NCBI GenBank assembly: GCA_018061265.1
Contig: JAGOUM010000004.1
Location: 45,818-109,817, forward strand
Origin: Rhodoferax sp.
GTDB lineage: Bacteria; Pseudomonadota; Gammaproteobacteria; Burkholderiales; Burkholderiaceae_C
Direction of reading: 5' to 3'
DNA length: 64,000 nucleotides
Shown here: in pieces, positions 1 to 9,355 of the stretch
Numbering within the stretch: the stretch's first letter is position 1
Layout of the letters: every line of letters begins with the position of its first letter
Program-made: the position numbers and the translations under genes
The notes under the pieces: generated by a model
What the model was told of the DNA's origin: nothing
The model's input: only the letters and a program-made list of their open reading frames with translations
Database searches by the model: none

Positions 1-241
1 GGCGCACGTTCAAGTGTGGGCTGGCGCGGGCAAAGCGGGTGAGTTGACGCGACAGGCTGGTATGGTCTAGGTCAACCACGGCCACTGGCACTTGGGTGAC
101 CGTTTGTGTGCCATAGGGCCAGGGATAGAAGAACCCATAAATCAGAGGTGCCAGCGCAAGGATGATCAAAACCCCCTTGTCGCCGGCGATGGTTTTGAGC
201 GTGAACAACCATCCCATGAAAAGTCGGCGTGCGACAGCCAT
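1..241 (-). CDS. ABC-2 type permease, N-terminal part (runs off the window)
   Basis: Inner-membrane permease of an ABC-2 efflux system. Only the first 80 residues are visible. They read MAVARRLFMGWLFTLKTIAG, then a hydrophobic helix, then VPVAVVDLDHTSLSRQLTRF. That last stretch is the start of the periplasmic domain typical of YhhJ/YbhR-like permeases and closely parallels the gene just upstream (IAVIDQDHSGLSRQLQRF). Its ATG shares one base with the stop of that gene (TGATG), so the two permeases are translationally coupled and probably pair. No ATPase is seen in this operon inside the window; it may lie beyond the edge. Confidence 0.85.
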   Translation of the reverse strand, partial: MAVARRLFMGWLFTLKTIAGDKGVLIILALAPLIYGFFYPWPYGTQTVTQVPVAVVDLDHTSLSRQLTRFARASPHLNVR

Positions 242-1425
242 CAACGGCCTCCCCAGCGCTGTGGCAGCCTTACTGCACGGTGCAGCAATACAGCGCACAA
301 CGCGCCCAAGCCAAGGGTTGCCACAAGCAAACCCGCCATCACGGTAGTTGAATAGTACAGGGGGGCCGCCATTTGCAATTGTTCCACCTGCAGGCGGATG
401 TAATGGGTGTAGGGCAACAATTGCGCCCAGCCACGCGCCAGTGGCGGCATGGATTGCAGCGGGAACCCCATGCCACTAAACGCAAAAGCAGGTGCGGTGA
501 TGAACCCGGTGGCTGACAATGCCGTGCGCAAGGAAAGTGTGGCCACCGCAGCCAGCGCCCCCATGACCAGTGACAGTGCCAGAAACACAAGCAAAGCCCA
601 GGCGACCCAGATCACGGAGCCCGGTGGCTGCCAGCCTCGGCCCCAGGTCAGTCCCAACAGACTCAGCAGGGCAACGAGTCCCAGGCCGATCCATGACCAT
701 GTCAGTTTACCCAGCAATGCGGCAGTGGTTTGCAAAAGTCCTTGTGGCTGCACCAACCATTGCCCGAGAGTGGCATCTCGCAGCTCACGCCCGACACTCC
801 AGGCGCCTGCGGTCATGGCCAGGATATGCAGCAAAGCGGGTATCAGCGCTGCCGCCAAAAACTGCTCATAGTTCTGCGACACGTTGAAAAGTGTCACCAG
901 CCGGGTTTGTATCGGCTCCATGGCTGACCGGGTCAAAAGCGCCGGCTGACCCCGTTTGTTGCGCGCGCTCATCTCGACCCCGGCCGATAGGGTGGCGACC
1001 ACGGTACGAACGTCTCGCTGAATCAGCCCGGAATGTGTCCCAAACTGCGCGTTATGCAGCAAGGTGACCTGTGCGGCCTGGCCCAGTTTGATAGCGCGCG
1101 CAAAGTCGGGTGGAATACTCACTACGGCATACACATCGGTGCGACGCAGCGCTTGCGTGGCTTGCGCCGTATCGTTATAGGTGTCCACCAGTTTCAAGCC
1201 TGGGGTGGCTGCCAGAAAACGCTGCAACTGGCGCGACAGTCCCGAGTGATCCTGATCAATGACGGCAATCGGCAAATTTTGCGGCAGCCCGGCAGAAAAT
1301 ATCCAGCCAAACAACAGACAGCCAAGCATTGGCACCCATGAAATCATGGCCAGATCCCAGGGGCTGGCGCGCAGGCGTGAAGCCTCGCGTCGCGCACTGC
1401 TGACAAAGGTTTGCCAGAAAACCAT
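241..1425 (-). CDS. ABC-2 type permease of an efflux operon
   Basis: A 394-residue inner-membrane subunit of an ABC exporter. One N-terminal transmembrane helix (about residues 25-47) is followed by a large periplasmic domain with the VIDQDHSGLSRQ motif. A C-terminal block of about five helices follows (residues 185-385), the standard ABC2_membrane_3 layout. It lies downstream of a HlyD-like adaptor and a TolC-like channel and overlaps the next permease by one base, so the four form one operon reading leftward. The family exports drugs or hydrophobic compounds; the substrate cannot be told from sequence. Confidence 0.88.
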   Translation of the reverse strand: MVFWQTFVSSARREASRLRASPWDLAMISWVPMLGCLLFGWIFSAGLPQNLPIAVIDQDHSGLSRQLQRFLAATPGLKLVDTYNDTAQATQALRRTDVYAVVSIPPDFARAIKLGQAAQVTLLHNAQFGTHSGLIQRDVRTVVATLSAGVEMSARNKRGQPALLTRSAMEPIQTRLVTLFNVSQNYEQFLAAALIPALLHILAMTAGAWSVGRELRDATLGQWLVQPQGLLQTTAALLGKLTWSWIGLGLVALLSLLGLTWGRGWQPPGSVIWVAWALLVFLALSLVMGALAAVATLSLRTALSATGFITAPAFAFSGMGFPLQSMPPLARGWAQLLPYTHYIRLQVEQLQMAAPLYYSTTVMAGLLVATLGLGALCAVLLHRAVRLPQRWGGR

Positions 1426-1448
1426 GCCGTGCCTTTGCCTTGGGCAAA

Positions 1449-2438
1449 CTAGTGCACCAGCACGCTCATGCCCGGACGTGCACCCGCGATGACCGCCAGT
1501 GGGCGCGCCTTCACCTCAAAAGTGCGGGCATCAAAACCCTGGCCCGCCCGGGTGGCCCGCCAAGTGGCAAAGTCGGGTAACACGGCGCTGTGAAACACCT
1601 TGAAGCGAACCTGCCGGTTGTCCAAAGCCGGCAAAACCGCCTCAAATTCGGTGCCTTGGGCAAAACGCGCCAGTCGGTCCTCACGCACATTGAGAACCAC
1701 CCATTGATCATTGGGGTCGACCACCGTCACCACCGCCACGCCCTGGGCAGACAATTCGCCCACCCTGGCCAGCACTTTTGCCACTTCGCCCGCCACCGGG
1801 CTCTTCAGCTCGGTCTCGGCCTGTGCAGCCTGCACCTCAGCCACCATGCCCGCCAACTGGCGTGCCTGCGCATTGGCTGCCGCCTTGTCTTCTGACCGTG
1901 CCCCTGCACGCGCCAGGTCGTACTGGGCCTTGGCAGCGAGCGCCTGGTCCCGGGATGCTGAAGAATTGGCAAACGCTTCGTCGCGTTTTTGGGCGGCCAC
2001 CAGGCCGTCCCTGGCCAAACCGTCCACTCGCTTGAACGAAATTTGTGCCAGATCGGCCGCCGCCTGGGCACGTTGCCATTGCAGGCGCGCCATCTCGATT
2101 TCCTGAGGACGCGCACCATTGCCGGCCTTGTCAGCCACAGCCTGAGCGGCCTGTTGGGCGGCCGTGGCCTGCGCCAGTTTGGCGGTGACTTCGGGGCTGT
2201 CGGTGCGCATCAGCGGGCTGCCGATGTGCACCAAGTCGCCCTCACTGACCAAAACCTGCGCAATGCGGGCCGTTACTTTAGGCGCGATGTCGGTTTCCCG
2301 GGCCTCCATCTGACCTTGAAAAACCTCCGGGGGTGACTGGCTTGCTCGCCACAGGCCATAGGCAAGAAAACTCACCAGGGCCACGACTGCAAGGGCCATG
2401 GTTGCGTATTTCAGGAAACTGGTCTTCTGCATTTTCAT
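1449..2438 (-). CDS. HlyD-family membrane fusion protein (periplasmic adaptor)
   Basis: Periplasmic adaptor linking the ABC permeases to an outer-membrane channel. After a short cytoplasmic start there is one signal-anchor helix (about residues 10-30). Then come a biotinyl-lipoyl half motif (TDIAPKVTARIAQVLVSEGD), a long Ala/Gln-rich coiled-coil hairpin, and a second lipoyl half (KSPVAGEVAKVLARVGE). I start at the ATG that overlaps the stop of the upstream channel gene by four bases (ATGA), giving 329 residues; a longer frame upstream would run into that gene. Order channel, adaptor, permease, permease supports a complete tripartite exporter apart from its ATPase. Confidence 0.88.
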   Translation of the reverse strand: MKMQKTSFLKYATMALAVVALVSFLAYGLWRASQSPPEVFQGQMEARETDIAPKVTARIAQVLVSEGDLVHIGSPLMRTDSPEVTAKLAQATAAQQAAQAVADKAGNGARPQEIEMARLQWQRAQAAADLAQISFKRVDGLARDGLVAAQKRDEAFANSSASRDQALAAKAQYDLARAGARSEDKAAANAQARQLAGMVAEVQAAQAETELKSPVAGEVAKVLARVGELSAQGVAVVTVVDPNDQWVVLNVREDRLARFAQGTEFEAVLPALDNRQVRFKVFHSAVLPDFATWRATRAGQGFDARTFEVKARPLAVIAGARPGMSVLVH

Positions 2439-3829
2439 TGAACTCTGATATCTGCCCGGCTGGCATATGCGCTGAATTGTTCGGACAAGCCGCAACTCTC
2501 CAGCAGCAGTGCAAGTGCCACCACATAGTCATAGGCTACCTGGGCGCGTTCGGTTTCAACTTTGACCTGGTTGACTTCAGCGTCCATCAACTCCAGTGCA
2601 GTGCCGGTGCCTTCGCGCAGCGCCGCAGTGCGTAGTCGCACCACTTCCTGCGCGAGGACCACCCCCGTTGCCGTGGCCAGAAACTGCTGGCGAGTCTGTT
2701 CCAGCGTACGCCAGTTTTTCTCCACCAGCAAACTGATGTCACTGCGGGCCTGCAGTTCGAGATGTTTGACCTGCTCGATCTGTTGCTGTGAGGCGGCTGC
2801 CAGCAGGTTGCGGTCGACTGCGTCGTAAAGCGTCCAGCGGGCTGCGATACCACCTACCCAATCCGTCTGGCCAAATGCAAGTTCGCGTTGTCCAAAGGCA
2901 AATACCTGGGGTTTGCGCAAACCCTCCTGGCCTTGATGCAATTGGCGGGCCTGTGCCTGCTTGGCTGCTACCTTGGCCAGGCCCGGATGCTTGGCCAGTG
3001 CGGCCGACAGAAAGTACGACAGTGGCTCAATCGGCTGGGTCAAGACAAATAAATCAGTGGTGGGGGTGACCGGAGTCTCTGCTCTAAGCGTGTGTGATAA
3101 GGCCACCGATGCAAGTTCCGCATCACTACGGGTTTTCTGGGCGTTGCGACGTGCTTCTTCGTATGCCGCTTGCGCCTGCAGGCGCTCCACTCTCGAAATC
3201 ACACCCGCTGCCAGCATTCTGGATGCGGCTGCGTCATGTCTGGTGATGTCATCCAAAGCGGCTTGACGCAACGTGGCCGCTTTGGCGGCCAATTGGGCAC
3301 CAAAGTAGCGCTGCACCAGCTGCGTGACCAATTCCTCCCCGACTTTTTGAGTATCCGCAAGGGCTTCATCACTTTGGGCCTGCACAAATCCGCGAACCGA
3401 ATCAGCCACCCCACCGTTATAAAGCGGCCATACGGCGGACACTGATTGAGTGGTGCCATTGTCAGCACGGTTGTAGCTGTAGTTCGAAGGAAACTGCGGC
3501 ATCGAGATGCCGGGGCCTTGCAGCGAGGGCGGCAAAAGCTGACCAACATTGGCCAGGGCCTGGTTGATCGGATCGAGGTTAAAGTTGAGGTTCAGGTTGT
3601 AGGCATAAGCCGTTGCAGTCAGGCTTACAACGGGTCCGCCCAGACCTTGCATCCCCTGCACCTGAAGTGACTTGCCATGCGCAGCCGCCTGGGCAGCGGC
3701 AAGTTGATCCGAACTGGCGGTGAGGCGTTGCAGAGCAGCCTCAAAGCTCAGGCTTTGCGACTGCGCTTGCGCCAGGCTCGAGCCAGCTGCTAGCAGTAAG
3801 GTGACCGCCCAATTCAGAAAATGTGGCAT
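2435..3829 (-). CDS. TolC-like outer-membrane efflux protein
   Basis: Outer-membrane channel of a tripartite exporter, 464 residues. The chosen ATG gives a clean Sec signal peptide (MPHFLNWAVTLLLAAGSSLAQA); a TTG five codons upstream is the alternative. Two OEP repeats are seen, each ending in a long amphipathic helix region (YEEARRNAQKTRSDAELASV in the first half, ELMDAEVNQVKVETERAQVA in the second), as in the TolC/CyaE family. It is first gene of the leftward operon, with a four-base overlap into the HlyD-like adaptor. The promoter should lie in the 50 bases before the convergent-side epimerase gene, but none is clear. Confidence 0.87.
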   Translation of the reverse strand: MPHFLNWAVTLLLAAGSSLAQAQSQSLSFEAALQRLTASSDQLAAAQAAAHGKSLQVQGMQGLGGPVVSLTATAYAYNLNLNFNLDPINQALANVGQLLPPSLQGPGISMPQFPSNYSYNRADNGTTQSVSAVWPLYNGGVADSVRGFVQAQSDEALADTQKVGEELVTQLVQRYFGAQLAAKAATLRQAALDDITRHDAAASRMLAAGVISRVERLQAQAAYEEARRNAQKTRSDAELASVALSHTLRAETPVTPTTDLFVLTQPIEPLSYFLSAALAKHPGLAKVAAKQAQARQLHQGQEGLRKPQVFAFGQRELAFGQTDWVGGIAARWTLYDAVDRNLLAAASQQQIEQVKHLELQARSDISLLVEKNWRTLEQTRQQFLATATGVVLAQEVVRLRTAALREGTGTALELMDAEVNQVKVETERAQVAYDYVVALALLLESCGLSEQFSAYASRADIRVQ

Positions 3830-3880
3830 GAATGAACCGTGCAACCCTGGCGTCTGAAGACAGAGCGCGGATTATCCTGA

Positions 3881-4780
3881 TTACAGTCGCATCGTGTCGA
3901 CTGAAATGACGGCACTGAGCGTATGCAGCGAGCTTGGCGCAATCGTGATGCGGTCCGGCCCGGCGTTACAGGTTTCCACGCACAACATCTGCTGGTATTC
4001 TCCGGCGGCCATGTCAGGAAAACTTTTCTCTTTTTCAGACCAGGGGTTCCAGACCACTGTCGAGCTGCTGCCCGACTTGCTGACACTCACCGTGCGTTTG
4101 AGCGTCGGGTCATCGATCAGACTGCTGGTGCTTGTGTCGAAGTAGATTCGGTCAGTTTCCCCGTCAAACCGTACTGCGCCACTTTGTCGGCCAGTCACCA
4201 TGCCATGCACTTTGTCCAGGAAACTGCAACCGTCAAGACCGTGTACCGCAGTTTGTGTGATATCTGAGGTACAAAAATAGGTGTGCAGCGCCTGTGAAAT
4301 CTCAAATGGCGCATCACCGGTATTGCTTGTGATGAGTGCGAGCGTCAGCGTGTGGCCCACCGTCACAACCAGTTCCAGATCAAAGGCGTGGTCCCATAAG
4401 ACACGCGTTTCGGCGTCATCACTGATACCCAAGCGCAGCACCATCTGTCCGGCAGCATCCGTTGCGGCGGCCCGCATCTGCCACATCCGCGTGCGCACAA
4501 ATCCGTGCGCTGGCTTGTCTGGTACGGCGCCAAACCAGGGCCAGCAAACCGGCACACCACCGCGTACCGGTTTGCCACTCTCAAACAGGGCCGCTTTGGA
4601 GAGCCAGATCACCGGTTGCTGACCAATGGGCTGCCAGCTCAGCAACTGCCCGCCGTGCAAGGCGATGCTGGCGCTGGCTTGTGCCGTGGTGACATGTGCC
4701 ACTGGCAAACCTGGGCCGCGGTCTTCAAAATGCAGTTGACCAAGCATTGCAAATTGTTGGTTCAAAGCAGCTGTCTTCAT
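3881..4780 (-). CDS. D-hexose-6-phosphate epimerase-like protein (YeaD family)
   Basis: Cytoplasmic galactose-mutarotase-fold protein of 299 residues, matching the glucose-6-phosphate 1-epimerase (YeaD/YMR099c) group. It has the GGQLLSWQP opening, the SGKPVRGGVPVCWPWFG phosphate-site segment, a catalytic His in ISQALHTYFCTSDI and a Glu near the C terminus in GEYQQMLCVE. The family interconverts alpha and beta hexose-6-phosphates. I start at MKTAALNQ, where a GGA lies about eight bases upstream; the eight extra upstream codons look non-coding. It stands alone, about 50 bases before the efflux operon. Confidence 0.85.
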   Translation of the reverse strand: MKTAALNQQFAMLGQLHFEDRGPGLPVAHVTTAQASASIALHGGQLLSWQPIGQQPVIWLSKAALFESGKPVRGGVPVCWPWFGAVPDKPAHGFVRTRMWQMRAAATDAAGQMVLRLGISDDAETRVLWDHAFDLELVVTVGHTLTLALITSNTGDAPFEISQALHTYFCTSDITQTAVHGLDGCSFLDKVHGMVTGRQSGAVRFDGETDRIYFDTSTSSLIDDPTLKRTVSVSKSGSSSTVVWNPWSEKEKSFPDMAAGEYQQMLCVETCNAGPDRITIAPSSLHTLSAVISVDTMRL

Positions 4781-4986
4781 TCTGGTTCCATGAAACAATA
4801 TCAAAAACGCAGCATACTATATATACCCAGTTTGCGCTAGAGCCAAATTATCTTCAAATTTGTCTGACACTGAACGGCGACGGGTCGGCACACACTGTAA
4901 CCGGAGCCAGCCGGGCAACGGGCGACTGAAACCAAAACACAATCGTGGCATGATTCATGGTTGATCCCACTGTCCCGGAGCCTTGT

Positions 4987-6501
4987 ATGAACGCGCCATT
5001 GACCACAGCCATCTTGAACACCCACCAAACCTTGCACGACGTTGGCGCCAAATGGGACAACGACATCCTGCACCAACTCACGCAATACATCGCCGTGCCA
5101 GCCAAGTCGCCGATGTTCGACCCTGACTGGGCACAGAACGGGTTTATCGATACCGTGGTGCGCCATGCTGCCGACTGGGTTCAGGCACAACAGGTGCCCG
5201 GACTGGAGCTCGAAATTGTGCGTCTGCCTGGGCGCACACCCGTGCTGTTCTTCGAAATTGCGGCGCGCGGCGCTGCGGTCAACCCGGCACCCCGTGCTGA
5301 GCAGACCGTCGGCTCCGGGGCGGTGGCGACACAGACTGTCCTGATGTACGGCCACCTCGACAAACAACCCGAGTTCTCGGGTTGGCGCAGCGACCTTGGC
5401 CCCTGGAGCCCCAAATACATGGACGGCAAGCTCTACGGGCGAGGTGGTGCTGATGATGGTTATGCGGTGTACGCTGCCATTGCTGCAGTGCAGGCAGTGC
5501 AGGCTCAAGGCGGTGCTCACCCGCGCATCGTCGGTCTGATTGAAACCAGCGAAGAAAGCGGCTCACACGACCTGCCCGCTTACATCGATGCCCTCAAACT
5601 CCGACTCGGTGAGGTTGGGCTGGTGATTTGCCTGGACTCGGGTGCGGGCAACTACGACCAGTTGTGGCTGACCAACAGCCTGCGCGGCAATGTCACCGGC
5701 GTACTCAAGGTCGCGGTACTCACCGAGGGTGTGCACTCGGGCGATGCCAGTGGTCTGGTGCCGTCAAGTTTTCGCATCATGCGCCAGGTGCTCGATCGGC
5801 TTGAAGACAGTGCCACGGGCCGCCTGCTGCCGGCGCAGTTTCACTGTGAAGTACCCGCCGATCGTGTCGCCCAAGCCCGCGCGACAGCGGCAATCCTCGG
5901 TGACGAGATTTACAAGCGCTTTCCATGGGCGCATGCCGACTGCGGAGGTGCCACACAAGCGACATTGCCAACCACCACCGACCCACTACAGGCTTTGATG
6001 AACCGGACCTGGATGCCCACTTTGAGTGTGACCGGAGTGGATGGCATGCCCAATCTGCAAAATGCCGGTAACGTGCTGCGCCCCTACACGGCCTTCAAGA
6101 TCAGTTTGCGTTTGCCGCCACTGGTGGATGCCGCTCAAGCGGTGCAAAGCCTCAAAACCCTGCTTGAAGACAACGCACCGTACCAGGCCAGCGTGACGTT
6201 TGAGGGGGGTGCCGGTGCCACCGGCTGGAACGCGCCAGAGAGCGCGCCTTGGTTTGAGCGTGCAATGAATGCCGCGTCCCAGAGCTGCTTTGGAGCACCT
6301 TGCGGCCACATCGGACAGGGCGGGACCATTCCACTCATGAACATGCTGGCCAAGGGGTTCCCAAAGGCGCAGATGATGGTGTGTGGAGTGCTCGGCCCCA
6401 AGAGCAATGCCCATGGACCCAACGAGTTCCTGCATGTGCCCTACGCCAAAAAGCTCACTGCTGCAGTCGCGCAAGTTCTGGCGGCTGCGGCCCAAGCCTG
6501 A
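4987..6501 (+). CDS. M20-family metallopeptidase
   Basis: Zinc-dependent exopeptidase of 504 residues. Metal and catalytic motifs are visible: YGHLDKQPEF (His and Asp), YGRGGADDGYAVY (bridging Asp), ETSEESGSHD (catalytic and metal Glu), CLDSG, and a late His in NAHGPNEF. A dimerisation lid domain interrupts the catalytic domain from roughly residue 220 to 340. This is the DapE/carnosinase-like M20 arrangement; the exact substrate (dipeptide or N-acyl amino acid) is not resolvable. GGAG seven bases before ATG 4987 decides this start over an in-frame GTG/ATG ten codons upstream. It is a single gene, convergent with the ABC permease that follows. Confidence 0.9.
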   Translation: MNAPLTTAILNTHQTLHDVGAKWDNDILHQLTQYIAVPAKSPMFDPDWAQNGFIDTVVRHAADWVQAQQVPGLELEIVRLPGRTPVLFFEIAARGAAVNPAPRAEQTVGSGAVATQTVLMYGHLDKQPEFSGWRSDLGPWSPKYMDGKLYGRGGADDGYAVYAAIAAVQAVQAQGGAHPRIVGLIETSEESGSHDLPAYIDALKLRLGEVGLVICLDSGAGNYDQLWLTNSLRGNVTGVLKVAVLTEGVHSGDASGLVPSSFRIMRQVLDRLEDSATGRLLPAQFHCEVPADRVAQARATAAILGDEIYKRFPWAHADCGGATQATLPTTTDPLQALMNRTWMPTLSVTGVDGMPNLQNAGNVLRPYTAFKISLRLPPLVDAAQAVQSLKTLLEDNAPYQASVTFEGGAGATGWNAPESAPWFERAMNAASQSCFGAPCGHIGQGGTIPLMNMLAKGFPKAQMMVCGVLGPKSNAHGPNEFLHVPYAKKLTAAVAQVLAAAAQA

Positions 6502-6539
6502 CTTGGTGGCGCAGCGGCGTTGACGCCAGCGCGCAGTGG

Positions 6540-7376
6540 TCAGAGTTTTTCGGTCTCACCGGCCTTGGGTTGCCACTTCATCAGCGCAGTTTCTATGCGG
6601 CCCACCAGGGCGTCCAGTGCCAGTGCAAAAACGGTCAGCACCACAATGCCGGCCATCACGGTGTTGATGTCGAAGCTGCCCTCGGCCTGCAAGATCAGGT
6701 AACCCACACCCTGGCTGGAGCCCAGGTACTCGCCCACCACGGCACCCACAAACGCCAGCCCGACCGAAGTGTGTAACGAGCTGAACACCCAGGCGGTTGC
6801 GCTGGGCAGGTAGACATGGCGCAGCAACTGGTGCTGACTGGCGCCAAGCATTCGCGCATTGGCCAGCACCACCGGACTGACTTCCTTGACGCCTTGGTAA
6901 ACATTAAAAAACACAATAAAAAACACCAGTGTGACGCCCAAGGCCACCTTGGAGCCCATTCCCAGACCGAACCAGACGGAAAAAATCGGGGCCAGGATGA
7001 TGCGCGGCATGGCGTTGGCCGCTTTGATGTAGGGCTCCAGGATGGCGCTTGCCATGGGTGAAAGCGCGAGCCACAACCCGCCGCCCAGTCCCAGTGTTGC
7101 GCCAATGGCAAACGCCATGAGGGTCTCGGCCAGCGTCACAGCCAGGTGCTGGTAGATGTCTGCATCCACCACAAACCAGGCCCAGATACGCTCGCCCATC
7201 TTTAGCGGCTCGCCGAAAAAGAAGGCGGCCTGCCGGTCATTGTCAAACATCATCGGAGGGATCAGGCCCGGTGTTGTCATGACATGCCAGAACACAAACA
7301 ACAGCACCAGAAGACCCAGTTGCCAAAGCCACAGGTTGCCGCTACGCGGTTTGAGAGCTTTCCACATCGATGTCAT
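6540..7376 (-). CDS. ABC importer permease (SsuC/TauC type)
   Basis: Inner-membrane permease of 278 residues with about six helices. The BPD_transp_1 EAA-type loop is seen at VSPVVLANARMLGASQHQLL. It belongs to the sulfonate/nitrate/taurine class of ABC importers. Its ATG overlaps the stop of the ATPase gene by four bases (ATGA), so permease, ATPase and binding protein form one leftward operon. The solute is unknown; the binding protein is of the broad NMT1/SsuA fold, which serves sulfonates, nitrate, thiamine precursors and aromatic acids. Confidence 0.9.
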   Translation of the reverse strand: MTSMWKALKPRSGNLWLWQLGLLVLLFVFWHVMTTPGLIPPMMFDNDRQAAFFFGEPLKMGERIWAWFVVDADIYQHLAVTLAETLMAFAIGATLGLGGGLWLALSPMASAILEPYIKAANAMPRIILAPIFSVWFGLGMGSKVALGVTLVFFIVFFNVYQGVKEVSPVVLANARMLGASQHQLLRHVYLPSATAWVFSSLHTSVGLAFVGAVVGEYLGSSQGVGYLILQAEGSFDINTVMAGIVVLTVFALALDALVGRIETALMKWQPKAGETEKL

Positions 7377-8182
7377 GCCGCCGTGAGTTGTTGCCGGTAG
7401 CCCTTGAGGACCTCTTCGCGCAGGACCGCCCAGATGGACTGGTGCAGATCGATGAAACGGGGTGTCATTTTGATTTCTGCCACGTCCCGTGGGCGCTCCA
7501 TGTCGATGGCAAAGTCACCAATCGGGTGGCTGCCCGGTCCGGCGCTCAGTACCACCACGCGATCACTCATGGCAATGGCCTCGTCCAGGTCGTGCGTGAT
7601 GAACAGCACTGCCTTGCGTTTGGACTGCCACAGTGCCAACAGCTCGTTTTCCATGAGCTGGCGCGTCTGGATGTCAAGTGCCGAAAACGGCTCGTCCATC
7701 AAAATGATGTCGGGGTCGAGCACCAGCGTCTGCGCCAGGCTCACACGTTTGCGCATCCCGCCACTCATCTGGTGCGGGTAGCGGTCACCAAAGCCGCCCA
7801 GACCGACACGGCGCAGCCACTCATCGGCCTGGGCGTGCGCCTGTGCCGTGGGCATGCCGCGAAATTCCAGGCCGGCCATCACATTGCCAAGCGCGGTACG
7901 CCAGGGCATCAGGCTGTCGGCCTGAAACATGTAGCCAGCCCTTTTGTTGATGTCCTTGAGAGGCTGGCCAAACACCTCTACCGTGCCCGAGCTCGGAACC
8001 AGCAGCCCCGCGCCCACGTTCAGCAGGGTGCTTTTGCCGCAGCCGGTTGGCCCCACAACGCTGACAAACTCGGCAGCACCCACGGTCAGGCTCACATCTT
8101 TGACAGCGGTGTAGCGCTGGCGCGGGTTATGCCTGTCGGTGAAGGTGCAGGCGACGTCCTGCAAACGCAAGGCCGGGGTCAT
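7373..8182 (-). CDS. ABC importer ATPase (SsuB/TauB type)
   Basis: Cytoplasmic ATPase of 269 residues energising the adjacent importer. It shows Walker A GPTGCGKST, signature MSGGMRKRVSLAQ, Walker B IILMDEPFSALD and the switch His in LFITHDLDEA. I place the start at MTPALRLQDV, one base after the stop of the binding-protein gene (TGACATG). The 33 codons further upstream overlap that gene and have no homology to the family. It is middle gene of a three-gene operon, coupled to the permease by ATGA. Confidence 0.93.
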   Translation of the reverse strand: MTPALRLQDVACTFTDRHNPRQRYTAVKDVSLTVGAAEFVSVVGPTGCGKSTLLNVGAGLLVPSSGTVEVFGQPLKDINKRAGYMFQADSLMPWRTALGNVMAGLEFRGMPTAQAHAQADEWLRRVGLGGFGDRYPHQMSGGMRKRVSLAQTLVLDPDIILMDEPFSALDIQTRQLMENELLALWQSKRKAVLFITHDLDEAIAMSDRVVVLSAGPGSHPIGDFAIDMERPRDVAEIKMTPRFIDLHQSIWAVLREEVLKGYRQQLTAA

Positions 8183-8183
8183 G

Positions 8184-9218
8184 TCAACCCTGGGGATACT
8201 TTGCGATCGCCTTTTTGACAAAGTCGTTGGTATAGACCGCGTTGAGGTCGAGTTTGGCGGCACCCAGTTTGGCGTCGACACTGGCCAGGGCCTTGAAGGC
8301 CGTTTCAGCGCCCTTGGCGGGAATCATGCCATCGGGTGACAGGGCTTTTTGAGCCGCCAGGAAGCCGTCGATGTAGACCGCACGGTCACCCAGCAGGTAG
8401 CTCTCGGGCACCACCTTGATGATGTCGCCCGGGCCGGCCTTCTGGATCCACTTGTTGGCCCGCACCATGGCGTTGGCCAGTGCTTGCGCGGTGTTGGGAT
8501 TCTTGTCCAGGAAAGCTTGCGGCGCATACAGGCAGCCAGCGGGCATGGGGCCGCCAAACACCTTTTCGGATTCAGCGGGCATGCGGGTATCAGAGATGAT
8601 CTTCAAGTCGCCGGAGCGCGCCAGCAAGGTGATGACCGGGTCCAGATTGCTCATGGCGTCAATTTGCCCCGAACGCATGGCCGCCACGGCGCCGCTGCCG
8701 GTGCCAACACCCACAATGCTGACGTCACCTGGTTTCAGGCCGACCTTGGCCAGCAGAAAGTTGACCATCACATTGGTTGAGCTGCCGGGCGCAGAAACCC
8801 CGACTTTTTTGCCTTTGAGGTCAGCAATCGACTTGAAGTTGGGCATGGTCTTGGGGTTGACACCCAAAACGATCTGTGGTGTGGCCCCTTGCAGCACAAA
8901 GGCGCGCATGGGCTGGCCCTTGAACTGCATATTGATGGTGTGTTCAAACGCGCCCGACACCACATCGGCACTGCCACCCACCACCGCTTGCAAGGCTTTG
9001 GCACCACCCGCAAAGTCCACAATGGTGACGTCCAGCCCTTCGGCCTTGAAGTAGCCCAATTGCTCGGCGATGGTCAGCGGCAGGTAATAGAACAGGTTCT
9101 TGCCGCCCACGGCCAACGACAGCTTGACTTTTTCGGGGGTTTGGGCGGTAGCCAGGCCAGGGAATGTGGTGGTGGCCAGTCCGGCCAGCGCGCCGGCAAC
9201 GAGTTCACGTCTTTGCAT
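8184..9218 (-). CDS. ABC importer substrate-binding protein (NMT1/SsuA-like)
   Basis: Periplasmic solute receptor of 344 residues and first gene of the importer operon. The chosen start gives MQRRELVAGALAGLATTTFP followed by GLATAQ, a signal peptide with a twin-arginine near the N terminus, so export may be by Tat or Sec. Then come the type II binding-protein segments KGKKVGVSAPGSSTNVMVNF and VGVGTGSGAVAAMRSGQIDA, typical of aliphatic-sulfonate/nitrate/taurine receptors. A GGAG lies about eleven bases before ATG 9218. A 130-base leader separates it from the MFS gene and carries an FNR-like palindrome (see separate entry). Confidence 0.88.
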   Translation of the reverse strand: MQRRELVAGALAGLATTTFPGLATAQTPEKVKLSLAVGGKNLFYYLPLTIAEQLGYFKAEGLDVTIVDFAGGAKALQAVVGGSADVVSGAFEHTINMQFKGQPMRAFVLQGATPQIVLGVNPKTMPNFKSIADLKGKKVGVSAPGSSTNVMVNFLLAKVGLKPGDVSIVGVGTGSGAVAAMRSGQIDAMSNLDPVITLLARSGDLKIISDTRMPAESEKVFGGPMPAGCLYAPQAFLDKNPNTAQALANAMVRANKWIQKAGPGDIIKVVPESYLLGDRAVYIDGFLAAQKALSPDGMIPAKGAETAFKALASVDAKLGAAKLDLNAVYTNDFVKKAIAKYPQG

Positions 9219-9341
9219 TGGGGTATGTCTCCAGGGTTGAAAGGAATGCAGGGCGATCTGATGCGCCCTGTCGGGGTGAATGATAACTGCCAAAACGGCA
9301 TCAAGCGCAGTCAGCATGCACTTGGTTTGCTATGCAATTCA

Positions 9342-9355
9342 TTGATGTCCGTCAA
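9342..9355 (-). promoter_or_regulatory. FNR/Anr-like box upstream of the ABC importer
   Basis: The sequence TTGATGTCCGTCAA fits the FNR-family pattern TTGAT-N4-RTCAA. It overlaps the last codons of the MFS gene, about 130 bases before the binding-protein start. A class II position would put transcription start near 9307. The -10 candidate there (CATGCT on the minus strand) is weak, so a chance match is quite possible. Confidence 0.3.
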
